A program made the translations under genes and the position numbers. Shown piece by piece: positions 1-7,893 of a stretch of 64,000 nucleotides of DNA (the first letter of the stretch is position 1; each line of letters starts with the position of its first letter). Origin of the DNA: Sulfitobacter pontiacus (GTDB lineage Bacteria > Pseudomonadota > Alphaproteobacteria > Rhodobacterales > Rhodobacteraceae). The stretch is taken from assembly GCF_040790665.1 (NCBI RefSeq), contig NZ_CP160849.1, forward strand, positions 1,699,501 through 1,763,500, given 5' to 3'. The notes under the pieces were generated by a model. That model was not told where the DNA came from, made no database searches, and saw nothing but the letters and a program-made list of their open reading frames with translations.

Positions 1-326
1 ACGACGACGGTCAGATCCTTGAAGGCTTCTCTATCTCGGCGGGTCTGGATTACCCCGGGATCGGGCCTGAACATTCCTGGCTGCACGACATTGGCCGCGC
101 ACAATATGTGTCGATCACCGATAAAGAGGCGCTTGAGGCGTTCCAGCTGAGCTGCGCGCTTGAAGGCATCATTCCTGCGCTCGAACCCAGCCACGCGCTG
201 GCGCATGTGATGAAGATCGCACCAGAGCTGCCCAAGGATCACATCATCTGCATGAACATGTGTGGGCGCGGCGACAAAGACATTTTCACCGTCGCTAAGG
301 CGCTTGGTTTTGACATGAAGGTCTGA
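1..326 (+). CDS. trpB: Tryptophan synthase beta chain, C-terminal part (5' end outside window)
   Basis: The last 108 codons of TrpB, the PLP-dependent subunit that joins indole and serine to make tryptophan. The frame opens at base 3 and runs to a TGA at 324-326. Visible family signatures are [18 protein letters not shown] near the left edge and the C-terminal [11 protein letters not shown]. The alpha subunit gene trpA is also in the window but lies about 6.3 kb away on the opposite strand, so the two are not co-transcribed here. A strong hairpin with a T-run follows the stop. Identity is secure; only the upstream part is missing. Confidence 0.96.
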   Translation, partial: DDGQILEGFSISAGLDYPGIGPEHSWLHDIGRAQYVSITDKEALEAFQLSCALEGIIPALEPSHALAHVMKIAPELPKDHIICMNMCGRGDKDIFTVAKALGFDMKV

Positions 327-360
327 GGATCAGACGAAAGCTTAGACACTGACGATTACG

Positions 361-391
361 AAGGGGGCGGCGCATCGCCCCCTTTTCTTTT
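361..391 (+). terminator. Rho-independent terminator of trpB
   Basis: A perfect 9-bp stem, AAGGGGGCG (361-369) with CGCCCCCTT (376-384), has a 6-nt loop and is followed by TTCTTTT. It lies 35 bases after the trpB stop. DUF4893 converges on it from the other side, so it may stop both transcripts, though the T-run favours the plus strand. Confidence 0.9.
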
Positions 392-401
392 GGCGCTGGC
401 C

Positions 402-995
402 CTATCGGGTCAGCTCTAGGATATCAAAGTCGCTTTCGACCACCGGCGCGGGAAACATCAGCCGCGCCCGCTGGTTGCTGACACGTTCGAACACCGCGAC
501 ATCGGGTTGCAGGGTGCCATCTCCGGCAAAACCGGGTGGCAGGGCGTCGTAAGCGGGCGGCACCTCTCCCGCGACATAGCCAACGCCAGCATAGACCGCG
601 CGCCCGTCTCGCAGCGTGATGACCCCCTTGGTGCGCTGCGACCCGCTGAGCTTTTCAAACAGATAGCCGTTGCCCTGAAACGTCAGGCGGCATTTGAACG
701 GGCTATAGACTACCAGCGCGGGAAGGCCGCCCAGTTTCATCGTGCGGCAGGACCAATCGCCGGCCAGCCCCTCGTCAAAGGCGACTTGCGGCGTGCCTGA
801 CAAGGCGCGCGACAGGGCGGTCAAGTCATCCGCGCTGCCGCTTTGGAACGCTTGCAGCAGGGCATCGCCCGCCGTGGCCTCGAACCGGTCGAGGCGGAGC
901 TGCTCTTGCGGGCGCAGGGCGTCTTGGGCGATGGCTGGGGCGGCGCAGAGCACTGCGGTCAAGGCCGTAGTCAGGGCAGCAGTCAGGCGCAGCAT
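402..995 (-). CDS. DUF4893 family exported protein
   Basis: A 197-residue protein with a Sec signal peptide (hydrophobic residues 3-21, AIAQ-D cleavage site near residue 23), so periplasmic or outer-membrane associated. The mature part resembles the DUF4893 family: a helical start (RPQEQLRLDRFEA), a WSCR segment, and the sequence SPFKCRL. Function is not known. Its ATG overlaps the TGA of the DUF2237 gene by ATGA, so it is translationally coupled as the last gene of the rplY-pth-DUF2332-hydrolase-DUF2237 run. The family call is from memory of the pattern. Confidence 0.8.
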   Translation of the reverse strand: MLRLTAALTTALTAVLCAAPAIAQDALRPQEQLRLDRFEATAGDALLQAFQSGSADDLTALSRALSGTPQVAFDEGLAGDWSCRTMKLGGLPALVVYSPFKCRLTFQGNGYLFEKLSGSQRTKGVITLRDGRAVYAGVGYVAGEVPPAYDALPPGFAGDGTLQPDVAVFERVSNQRARLMFPAPVVESDFDILELTR

Positions 996-1384
996 CAGTC
1001 TGCCCCGCCGTTCGGGCGCAGGGCATGAGCCTGCAGGATGTTCAGCGGCACGATATCCAAGGCGCGCTGATGGGTTGCCTCAAGATGCACCTTTGGCGCG
1101 CAGCCCTCGTCCGCCGCTTGCAAGAAACGCCCCGCACAAAGACACCACGGATCGCCCGCCGACAGTCCGGCAAAGCCGAATTCGGGGCGCGGGGTGCTGA
1201 GGTCATTGCCGACATATTTGGAATAGGCCAGAAACTCGGCCGTCATGATCGCGCAGACCGTGTGGCTGCCCTGATCGGCGGCACAGGTGTTGCACGACCC
1301 GTCGCGGAAAAAGCCCGTGACGGGGGCGCTGCCACAGACGGCCAGCGGGCCGCCAAGGATATTGATGCTTTCGTCAGGTGTCAT
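995..1384 (-). CDS. DUF2237 family protein
   Basis: A 129-residue cytoplasmic protein matching the DUF2237 family along its length: NILGGPLAVC, GFFRDGSCNTC, HTVCAIMTAEFL, LSTPRPEFGFAGL and GDPWCLCAGRFLQA, ending with LEATHQRALDIV. Several conserved cysteines suggest metal binding or redox sensitivity, but no activity is established. Both ends overlap neighbours by ATGA (the upstream serine hydrolase and the downstream DUF4893 gene), which points to a tightly coupled operon. Confidence 0.88.
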   Translation of the reverse strand: MTPDESINILGGPLAVCGSAPVTGFFRDGSCNTCAADQGSHTVCAIMTAEFLAYSKYVGNDLSTPRPEFGFAGLSAGDPWCLCAGRFLQAADEGCAPKVHLEATHQRALDIVPLNILQAHALRPNGGAD

Positions 1385-2553
1385 GTGCCCCCCAAGGCTG
1401 CGCTGATCTGGCGGAAGATGGCGATGTTCTGATCGCTGACCCCGGCCTCGCGGAACTTGCGGTCGGCGGCATTGGTCGCGATCACCACCCCGTCAGCGCG
1501 GTTGATGTAGATATACTGACCATACACACCGCGGGCCATGAATTCACCCTCTGTCGCGCCTTGGGGAATCCACCACTGATAGCCATAGCCGATCTGCCCC
1601 TCTGCCGTCGGGGCCGATGGCGCGGTAGAGGCGGCGACCCAGTCTGCCGGTACAATCTGCTGACCGTTGTAGCGACCGTTTTGCAGGAACATCTGCCCCA
1701 TGCGCGCGTAATCGCGGGTCGTCAGGTTCAACCCGCCCAAGACAAAGGCGACACCCGCGCCGTCCGTCACGTAATAGGGCGCGTGCTCAAGACCCATGGG
1801 GGTGATGATCTTTTCCGACAAAAGATCGGTGACGGACCGGCCTGTTGCCCCCCGAACGACCATGCCGATGACATGGGTGTCGATCGACACATACTGCCAC
1901 TGGCTGCCGGGCGTGGTGAACGTATCTTTCAGGCTTGCAGTGAAATCGTCCAGCTCTCCGCCAAGGGCGAGGGCGCGGCCCATCTTGTTGATGTCGGAAT
2001 CCGGGTCGAGGTAATCTTCGTCAAAGGTAACCCCGCTGGCCATGTTAAGCACGTTGCGCAGCGTCGCCCCGTCATAGGCGGTGCCTTTCAGCTTGGGCGC
2101 ATAGGTCGTGACGGGGTCGTCAAGCGATGCAATCGCCCCTTCGTCCAGTAGGATACCCACAAGCGCGGAAAGGTAGCTTTTGGCGACAGACCAGCTGATC
2201 CGCAGATCATCGGGCTGGGTGCCTTTAAAGTAGTTCTCATAGACAATCTGACCATCTTTCAGCACAACCAATGCCGTCACATCCCGCGCTTCGATCCAGT
2301 CGTTGACCTCGGCAGGGGGGGCGTATTCGGGTCCATAAGACAGCTCTGCCGTGGGGCCATCACCGCGCGACAGGGGTTTGGACAGGAAGGCGTCGTCCAT
2401 ATGGCTGAAGTTATGCACGATCTTGTCTTCGGCAAAGAGCGAGTTCACCGCCAGCAGCCGCGTGATCTCTTCGCGCTTCCACAGGCCGACAACGACCACA
2501 GCCACCACGAGAGCCAGTAAAATACGGCCCAGCCATTTCCCGAATGTGCGCAT
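1381..2553 (-). CDS. Membrane-anchored serine hydrolase (class C beta-lactamase/penicillin-binding fold)
   Basis: A 390-residue protein with one N-terminal membrane segment (about residues 9-25) and a periplasmic serine-hydrolase domain. The catalytic S-x-x-K is SVAK at residues 122-125, followed by a Tyr-x-Ser element in WQYVSIDTH and a C-terminal YGYQWWIP segment, as in the beta-lactamase/6-aminohexanoate-dimer hydrolase family. The substrate cannot be told from sequence; a true antibiotic-resistance role is unlikely. An open frame continues upstream of 2553, but the ATG at 2551-2553 is preceded by GGAGG at good spacing, and the longer frame would run into the DUF2332 gene. Its stop overlaps the DUF2237 start. 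Confidence 0.88.
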   Translation of the reverse strand: MRTFGKWLGRILLALVVAVVVVGLWKREEITRLLAVNSLFAEDKIVHNFSHMDDAFLSKPLSRGDGPTAELSYGPEYAPPAEVNDWIEARDVTALVVLKDGQIVYENYFKGTQPDDLRISWSVAKSYLSALVGILLDEGAIASLDDPVTTYAPKLKGTAYDGATLRNVLNMASGVTFDEDYLDPDSDINKMGRALALGGELDDFTASLKDTFTTPGSQWQYVSIDTHVIGMVVRGATGRSVTDLLSEKIITPMGLEHAPYYVTDGAGVAFVLGGLNLTTRDYARMGQMFLQNGRYNGQQIVPADWVAASTAPSAPTAEGQIGYGYQWWIPQGATEGEFMARGVYGQYIYINRADGVVIATNAADRKFREAGVSDQNIAIFRQISAALGGT

Positions 2554-2620
2554 GAAATCCTCCCTGATATGCGGGGATACCCAAGCACGAAGGCTGCGGT
2601 GGTGCCAGATAAACTTGGCG

Positions 2621-3655
2621 TCAGCCGGTGTAGGTCCAATCGATCCAGCGACCGTGGAAATCGACCCGCGCCAAGGGCAGGGTGATGTCACCGGGCCAGA
2701 GCCTGAGCGTCAGCGCGGCCCCCTTGAGGCCCGATCCGTCCTGCTCCATCGACAGCCATGCCAGCGGGCGGTTGCGCGTGGCGCGTTTGCCAGCAGCCTC
2801 GATCAACGCCTTGCCACGGGCCTGTGCCGCTTTGGGGAAATACTGCCACGCGACGGTGTGCTGGATCAGGTGCAGGCACCCTTCGGGGGATTGGGGCAGG
2901 GTGCGGGCCAGCCAGTCAATCGCATCGCCGCGTTGCACCTGTGCCGTCATGACAGAGGCCGCGGTCCGCGTCAGTGTCAGGCGTTCGGGTTGGTCCGCCC
3001 AGATATAGGACATCAGCCGCAACAGGTGGTCGGGCCGCGTCGGGTCCAGCGAGTTCAGATCAACACCGCGACGTTTTTCGACCTGCGGGTTGATCGCCGG
3101 TGGCAATTTGCCTGTCCAGTCAGGCGACAGCAGGATGGTGGACATGTTCGACCCGAAGCGATGCCCCTCGATCTCGAGCACGAAGTGGTCCCACATCAGG
3201 TTGAGCCCGCCGCTGGCCCCAAGTTCGGACAGGCGGATCGGCAGATTGAAATGCTGCGCCGCGACGCGGGCCCCCGCGATCAACGCGGCAGAGCGGCGGA
3301 CCTCGTTGGTTTGCGGTGCGCTGTCGGTCCAATCAAGCAAGAAGGCTTCATGCGTGGTGATCGCGTCGCGCACGGCCTCTGACAGGGCTTGGTCGCTCGC
3401 CTTGTGCGGGGGGTAAACGGCCATCAGCGCAGGCGCTTTGCGTTTCAGCACCAGCGCATGCAGCCCGCCCGCGATGCGCAGGGGAAGGGACGCGCCCGAC
3501 GGGCCGATATCCCCTTTGAACGCCGCAAATTTACGGCCAAGGGCTGTGTCGGCGGGCCAGTCCCGTGCCAGCACGCCCATCAACTGCCCCATGAAGGGAG
3601 ACCCAAGTGCGATGCAATGCCCGGCTTGCTCTTCAAAGGCGGCTTGCAGTGTCAC
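2621..3655 (-). CDS. DUF2332 family protein
   Basis: A 344-residue protein resembling the DUF2332 family, common in alphaproteobacteria and actinobacteria and without a known activity. Recognisable parts are the N-terminal FEEQAGHCIALGSPFMGQLM, a middle ELGASGGLNL that looks like a nucleotide- or SAM-binding glycine loop, and the C-terminal LRLWPGDITLPLARVDFHG. The GLNL loop is compatible with a methyltransferase-like fold, which is inference. The start is GTG and overlaps the pth stop as GTGA, so translation is probably coupled to pth. Confidence 0.82.
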   Translation of the reverse strand: MTLQAAFEEQAGHCIALGSPFMGQLMGVLARDWPADTALGRKFAAFKGDIGPSGASLPLRIAGGLHALVLKRKAPALMAVYPPHKASDQALSEAVRDAITTHEAFLLDWTDSAPQTNEVRRSAALIAGARVAAQHFNLPIRLSELGASGGLNLMWDHFVLEIEGHRFGSNMSTILLSPDWTGKLPPAINPQVEKRRGVDLNSLDPTRPDHLLRLMSYIWADQPERLTLTRTAASVMTAQVQRGDAIDWLARTLPQSPEGCLHLIQHTVAWQYFPKAAQARGKALIEAAGKRATRNRPLAWLSMEQDGSGLKGAALTLRLWPGDITLPLARVDFHGRWIDWTYTG

Positions 3656-4383
3656 TTGAACCGGTCCAACAGTTTTTGCATGGCGCTGCGGTCGTCGGTT
3701 TGGGGGGCAGGCTCTGCCTTGGGTTGCGTTGGGGCCGGCTGCGCGGGCTTTGGCGCAGCGGCTTGAGCTTTGGCCGCAGTGCCCGCGGGTTTCTTGGTGC
3801 CCGTGCCGGATCGTGGCGGGGCAACACGCAGGGCCACGGCGTTCATGAACTTGGCCGTATCGCCGCGCGCCAGATCCGCAGCACCGTCGCTGATCCCGCG
3901 CAATACGTCATCCAGCCACTCCTGCTCTGCCTTGGCAAAGTCGCGCAGGACATAGCCCGGTACGGCGTCCTTATGCCCCGGATGCCCTACGCCAAGGCGC
4001 ACACGGTCATAGTCGGGACCGATATGCGCATGGATCGACCGCAAGCCATTATGCCCCGCATGCCCGCCGCCGGTCTTGCATTTCACCTTGCCGGGGGCGA
4101 GGTCGATTTCGTCGTGCAAAACGATCACATCCGCCGGTTCAAGCTTGTGAAACCGCATGGCGGATTGCACCGACTGACCAGAGTTGTTCATGAATGTCTC
4201 GGGCTTGAGCAAGACCACGCGGTCCGCGCCAAAACGCCCTTCGACCGTTAGCCCGTTGTGCTTGGTCTTCCATCCGGCAAAGCCGTGGTCCTGCGCGATG
4301 CGGTCCAGCGCCATAAAGCCGATGTTATGCCGGTTGCCCGCGTATTTGGCACCCGGATTGCCAAGCCCTACGATCAGTTTCAT
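3652..4383 (-). CDS. pth: Peptidyl-tRNA hydrolase
   Basis: Releases tRNA from peptidyl-tRNA that drops off the ribosome, so it is essential for tRNA recycling. The family core is clear: MKLIVGLGNPGAKYAGNRHN at the N-terminus with the catalytic His, then KPETFMNNSGQSV, VLHDEIDLAPGKVKCK and GHNGLRSI. At 243 residues it is longer than the usual 190-200 because of a low-complexity Ala/Pro/Lys tail of about 50 residues, ending SAMQKLLDRFK. I chose the ATG at 4381-4383 because it begins the conserved core; the frame extends upstream into the rplY terminator. It follows rplY, the usual partner. Confidence 0.95.
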   Translation of the reverse strand: MKLIVGLGNPGAKYAGNRHNIGFMALDRIAQDHGFAGWKTKHNGLTVEGRFGADRVVLLKPETFMNNSGQSVQSAMRFHKLEPADVIVLHDEIDLAPGKVKCKTGGGHAGHNGLRSIHAHIGPDYDRVRLGVGHPGHKDAVPGYVLRDFAKAEQEWLDDVLRGISDGAADLARGDTAKFMNAVALRVAPPRSGTGTKKPAGTAAKAQAAAPKPAQPAPTQPKAEPAPQTDDRSAMQKLLDRFK

Positions 4384-4463
4384 GCGGACCCCTTTGAATG
4401 GATAAAAACGTTTGTTTGGCCAAGGATAGCAGACCGCGGGGCCAAACGAAATAACGCCCCAAC

Positions 4464-4493
4464 GAAAAACGGGGCCGCCCATGGCGACCCCGT
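4464..4493 (-). terminator. Terminator between rplY and pth
   Basis: On the minus strand the arms are ACGGGGTCGCC and GGCGGCCCCGT (11 positions, one mismatch) around an ATG loop, followed directly by TTTTT. It sits between rplY and pth, so pth read-through from rplY is probably partial. Confidence 0.82.
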
Positions 4494-4535
4494 CTCGACC
4501 CATCCGCACCCGCAGGCGCGACGGATATATCGGTA

Positions 4536-5183
4536 TCAGTCTTCTTTGACTTCTGTTGCGGGCACTTCGTCTGCTGCAACATCTTCGTCTTCATCATCGT
4601 CCTGGCTGGCCAGACCGGAAGGCGCGGAAATCTGCGCGATCACGAAGTCACGGTCGATGACCGGCTTGGTGCCGTTTGGCAGCTTCACGCTCGAGATGGT
4701 GAGGCTGTCGCCGATTTCCAGTTCGGAAACGTCGATTGTGATGTGATCAGGGATATCGCCTGCGGTCACAACCAGTTCGACTTCGGGACGAACCAGCGTC
4801 AGAACGCCACCTTTTTTCAGGCCGGGGCTGACTTCTTCGCCTTCGACTTCAACCTGGATGAAGAGGTTGATTTTGGTGGTGCGCTTCAAACGCATCAGGT
4901 CAACGTGCGTTGGCAGGTCTTTAACAACGTGACGCTGAACGTCGCGGCAGATGACGCGGACGTCTTCTTGGCCTTCAACCTTGAGGTTGAACAGGGTCGC
5001 CTTGAAGCGGCCTGCGCGCAGTTTGGTCAGCAGCTTGTTAAAGTCCAGGTTGATCGGCAGCGGATCAAGGTCACCACCGAATACGATACCAGGAACCATG
5101 CCGTCGCGGCGTGCCTGACGAGCGGCGCCCTTGCCTGTCCCCGTGCGTTCGAAAGCTTCAAGATCAGGAATCTCTCCAGCCAT
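4536..5183 (-). CDS. rplY: 50S ribosomal protein L25/general stress protein Ctc
   Basis: A 215-residue long-form L25 (Ctc type), which binds 5S rRNA in the large subunit. It has the N-terminal L25 domain ([20 protein letters not shown], then [20 protein letters not shown]) and the C-terminal beta domain found in Ctc proteins (HVDLMRL, IPVQVE-like segment, [20 protein letters not shown]). It ends in an acidic tail of Asp/Glu residues. The ATG at 5181-5183 has GGAG seven bases upstream; an earlier in-frame ATG lacks this. It is the first gene of the minus-strand run leading into pth. Confidence 0.95.
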   Translation of the reverse strand: MAGEIPDLEAFERTGTGKGAARQARRDGMVPGIVFGGDLDPLPINLDFNKLLTKLRAGRFKATLFNLKVEGQEDVRVICRDVQRHVVKDLPTHVDLMRLKRTTKINLFIQVEVEGEEVSPGLKKGGVLTLVRPEVELVVTAGDIPDHITIDVSELEIGDSLTISSVKLPNGTKPVIDRDFVIAQISAPSGLASQDDDEDEDVAADEVPATEVKED

Positions 5184-5409
5184 TGTAATCTCCAATATGT
5201 TTAGGGCGGACATCCTCCAAGGCTGTATGTCCGCGTGAAGCCGCGCGTATAGACGGGTTTGGGCGTTTGGGAAAGACTAAAACGCCGCTTTTGCGCAAGT
5301 TGGCCTTGGTTTGCGACCTATGCGGGGCGGGGCAGGGGCTGCGCGCAGGGTTTTCGCCCGCCCTGACATATCAGCCAAGGCGGGCGTATCATGCGAAGAA
5401 GGCGCAGGT

Positions 5410-6576
5410 TCAGGGCTGCCAGTCGCCTTCAAAACCTTTTGGAATAAGCAGGTTATGCTTGCCCAAGCCCGCGACAGAGGTTTCACCGCAAAGCGCCATG
5501 GACAGGTCGAGCTCCTTGTGGATGACCTCCAGCGCCGAGGTAACCCCGGCCTGACCCATCGCACCAAGCCCGTAGATGAAGGCGCGCCCGATATAGGTGC
5601 CCTTGGCCCCCATCGCCATCGCCTTGAGCACGTCCTGACCGGACCTGATTCCACTGTCCAGATGGACTTCGATCTGGTCGCCCACGGCCTCCAGGATTGA
5701 CGGCAGCGCCCGGATAGAGCTGATCGCCCCGTCCAGCTGGCGCCCGCCGTGGTTGCTGACGATGATCGCATCCGCCCCGACTTTCAGCGCCATCCGCGCA
5801 TCGTCGGCGTCAAGAATACCCTTGAGGATGACCTTGCCGCCCCATTGCTCTTTCAGCTTGGCGATCTTGCCCCAGTCGAGGGTGGGGTCGAATTGCTCTG
5901 CCGTCCATGCGCCGAGGTTGGCTGTGTCGTCGACGCCGTGCACATGGCCCACGATATTGCCGAAGCTGCGCCGCTTGGCCCCCATCATGCCGATGCCCCA
6001 GCTCCATTTGGTTGCCAGATTGGCGAGCGTTTTGGCGGTCAGCTTGGGTGGGGCGGACAGGCCGTTCTTCAGATCTTTGTGGCGCTGGCCGAGGATTTGC
6101 AGATCAAGCGTGATGACAAGGGCCGAGCATTTGGCATCCTTGGCGCGCTGGATCAGCCGCGCGACATAGTCTTCGTCGCGCATGGTATAAAGCTGGAACC
6201 AGAAGGGTTTCGTCGTCGCCTCTGCCACATCCTCGATCGAATTGATGGACATGGTCGACAGGGTGAAGGGCACGCCAAAGGCTTCGGCGGCGCGGGCGGC
6301 TTTGATCTCTCCGTCGGCGTGCTGCATGCCGGTCAGCCCGACAGGGGCAAGTGCCACAGGCATCGCCACATCCTGCCCGATCATCTGCGTCTTGGTGCTG
6401 CGCCCGCTCATATCCACGGCGACGCGCTGGCGCAGGCGGATCTGTTCAAAATCGGTCGTGTTCTCGCGAAAGGTTTGCTCTGTCCAGCTGCCCGATTCCG
6501 CGTAGTCATAGAACATCCGCGGCACGCGGCGTTCATGCAGGCGCTTGAGGTCGTCGATGGTGGTGATCACGGGCAT
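5410..6576 (-). CDS. lldD: FMN-dependent L-lactate dehydrogenase (alpha-hydroxy-acid oxidising family)
   Basis: A 388-residue member of the FMN-dependent alpha-hydroxy-acid dehydrogenase family, which oxidises L-lactate or a related 2-hydroxy acid, normally passing electrons to the respiratory chain. Signatures are FYDYAESGSWTE near the start, LAPVGLTGMQHADGE, and the FMN/substrate site SNHGGRQLDGA with the catalytic His and Arg, followed by DSGIRSGQDVLKAMAMGA. Length is normal. A 27-bp near-palindrome just upstream suggests control by a repressor. No lactate permease or regulator gene is adjacent. Substrate could be another 2-hydroxy acid. Confidence 0.88.
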   Translation of the reverse strand: MPVITTIDDLKRLHERRVPRMFYDYAESGSWTEQTFRENTTDFEQIRLRQRVAVDMSGRSTKTQMIGQDVAMPVALAPVGLTGMQHADGEIKAARAAEAFGVPFTLSTMSINSIEDVAEATTKPFWFQLYTMRDEDYVARLIQRAKDAKCSALVITLDLQILGQRHKDLKNGLSAPPKLTAKTLANLATKWSWGIGMMGAKRRSFGNIVGHVHGVDDTANLGAWTAEQFDPTLDWGKIAKLKEQWGGKVILKGILDADDARMALKVGADAIIVSNHGGRQLDGAISSIRALPSILEAVGDQIEVHLDSGIRSGQDVLKAMAMGAKGTYIGRAFIYGLGAMGQAGVTSALEVIHKELDLSMALCGETSVAGLGKHNLLIPKGFEGDWQP

Positions 6577-6592
6577 GGTGGCAAGTTCCTAT

Positions 6593-6619
6593 GTATTGGT
6601 CAGATGATCTAACCAATAC
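6593..6619 (-). promoter_or_regulatory. Near-perfect 27-bp palindrome, likely operator of lldD
   Basis: GTATTGGTCAGAT (6593-6605) and ATCTAACCAATAC (6607-6619) are inverted copies around a single G with one mismatch in 13 positions. The edge is 16 bases upstream of the lldD ATG. The TTGGT/ACCAA ends resemble sites of GntR/FadR-family repressors such as LldR, though the spacing is wider than usual. The binding protein is inference. Confidence 0.6.
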
Positions 6620-6673
6620 GGCCCGTTGAAATCAATTGCTTTACGCCACGACATCGGGCGTCGGGCGGGGCGC

Positions 6674-7465
6674 TCAGGCCCGGTGCGCACCATCCGACAG
6701 GGTTTTGACAAAGCTTAGCACGTCTTCGACAGGCAGCCCATCTGCGATTTTTGACACGATGGCAGAGCCGACAACAACCCCATCAGCAACGCTTGCAATG
6801 GCTTCGGCTTTGTCTGGGGTGTTCACGCCAAACCCGACAATGACGGGCAGGCCACTGGCGTTCTGAATGCGCTCAACCTCGGGGGCGACATCGCCCGCAT
6901 CCGCTTCGGCAGAGCCGGTGATGCCGGTGATCGACACGTAATACACAAAGCCCGAGGTGTTCTGCACAACCCGCGGTAGACGTTTGTCATCGGTCGTAGG
7001 GGTCGCAAGGCGGATAAAGTTCATACCGGCGGCTTGCGCGGGCAGGCACAGCTCGGCGTCTTCTTCCGGTGGCAGGTCCACGACGATCAGCCCGTCCACG
7101 CCGGCCGTCTTGGCCGCCTCTAGGAATGTATCCACGCCTTTGGAATAGATCGGGTTGTAATAGCCCATCAGCACGATCGGGGTCGTGTCATCCTGTTCGC
7201 GGAACGCCGCAGCAAGCGCCAGCGTCTTGTCCAGCGTCATCCCGCCTTCAAGCGCGCGCTGTCCCGCCAGCTGAATGGCAGAGCCATCGGCCATCGGATC
7301 GGTAAACGGCAGCCCCAGTTCGATAATATCGACGCCCGCGCCAGGCAGGCCGCGCACCACCTCGAGCGACGTGTCAAAGTCGGGATCGCCTGCCATCACA
7401 TAGGCGACAAAGGCTTTCTTGCCTTGGGATTTGAGGTCAGCGAATTTGGCGTCGATACGTGTCAT
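6674..7465 (-). CDS. trpA: Tryptophan synthase alpha chain
   Basis: A 263-residue TIM-barrel enzyme that cleaves indole-3-glycerol phosphate to indole, which is channelled to TrpB. The catalytic acid region [15 protein letters not shown] is intact, as are the MGYYNPI and [13 protein letters not shown] phosphate-binding segments and the [12 protein letters not shown] loop. It is alone on the minus strand, away from trpB, whose end lies at the left edge of the window on the plus strand. Its regulation therefore differs from a standard trpBA operon. Confidence 0.96.
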   Translation of the reverse strand: MTRIDAKFADLKSQGKKAFVAYVMAGDPDFDTSLEVVRGLPGAGVDIIELGLPFTDPMADGSAIQLAGQRALEGGMTLDKTLALAAAFREQDDTTPIVLMGYYNPIYSKGVDTFLEAAKTAGVDGLIVVDLPPEEDAELCLPAQAAGMNFIRLATPTTDDKRLPRVVQNTSGFVYYVSITGITGSAEADAGDVAPEVERIQNASGLPVIVGFGVNTPDKAEAIASVADGVVVGSAIVSKIADGLPVEDVLSFVKTLSDGAHRA

Positions 7466-7582
7466 GAGGGCGGCCTTTTTACGTTACCCTGCTGCAATGC
7501 CGAATATATCACGGGAAATCAATCCAACTCCGCCGGTGGGCTTGGGCGATTTTCCGAAAAACAGGTGCCAAGGGCGTTGGAT

Positions 7583-7600
7583 TTATGCAGGTGTGCATAA
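7583..7600. promoter_or_regulatory. Inverted repeat upstream of the Pmp3-like gene
   Basis: TTATGCA and TGCATAA form a perfect 7-bp inverted repeat around GGTG, between the divergent trpA and Pmp3-like genes, 43 bases before the latter. It could be an operator; no regulator can be named. Confidence 0.3.
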
Positions 7601-7642
7601 CATAGTCCTTTAAATCCCGCCGCCGGTGCCTACATTTATCGC

Positions 7643-7834
7643 ATGAATTATGTACTCGCCCTGCTGTTGCCGCCGCTTTCCATCCTGCTGACAGGACGGA
7701 TCTTCACGGCGATTATCGTCTTCCTGATCTGGATTCCGGCCGTGATCTTTTCGGGCGGGTTGACCCATCCGATGTTCATCGTGCTCGCATGGATCCTGAT
7801 TTACCAGACGCACGAGGACCGACGCCTGCGCTAA
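7643..7834 (+). CDS. YqaE/Pmp3-like small membrane protein
   Basis: A 63-residue, very hydrophobic protein with two predicted membrane segments (about residues 3-29 and 33-54) and a charged C-terminal tail, THEDRRLR. The LLPPLS segment and the overall plan resemble the YqaE/Pmp3 (UPF0057) family, small inner-membrane proteins linked in other organisms to ion and membrane-potential homeostasis. It is a single gene between divergent trpA and downstream ychF. The family call rests on short similarity and is moderate. Confidence 0.65.
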   Translation: MNYVLALLLPPLSILLTGRIFTAIIVFLIWIPAVIFSGGLTHPMFIVLAWILIYQTHEDRRLR

Positions 7835-7893
7835 GACTTGCGCAAAGGCGGCCAAAACCCTAGGACAACGCCAACTTATAAAGGATGCTTGTC

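Noticed and set aside
1381..2553. Considered an antibiotic-resistance beta-lactamase
   Set aside because: The SxxK fold is shared by many esterases and peptidases; context is housekeeping and it has a membrane anchor rather than a cleaved signal.
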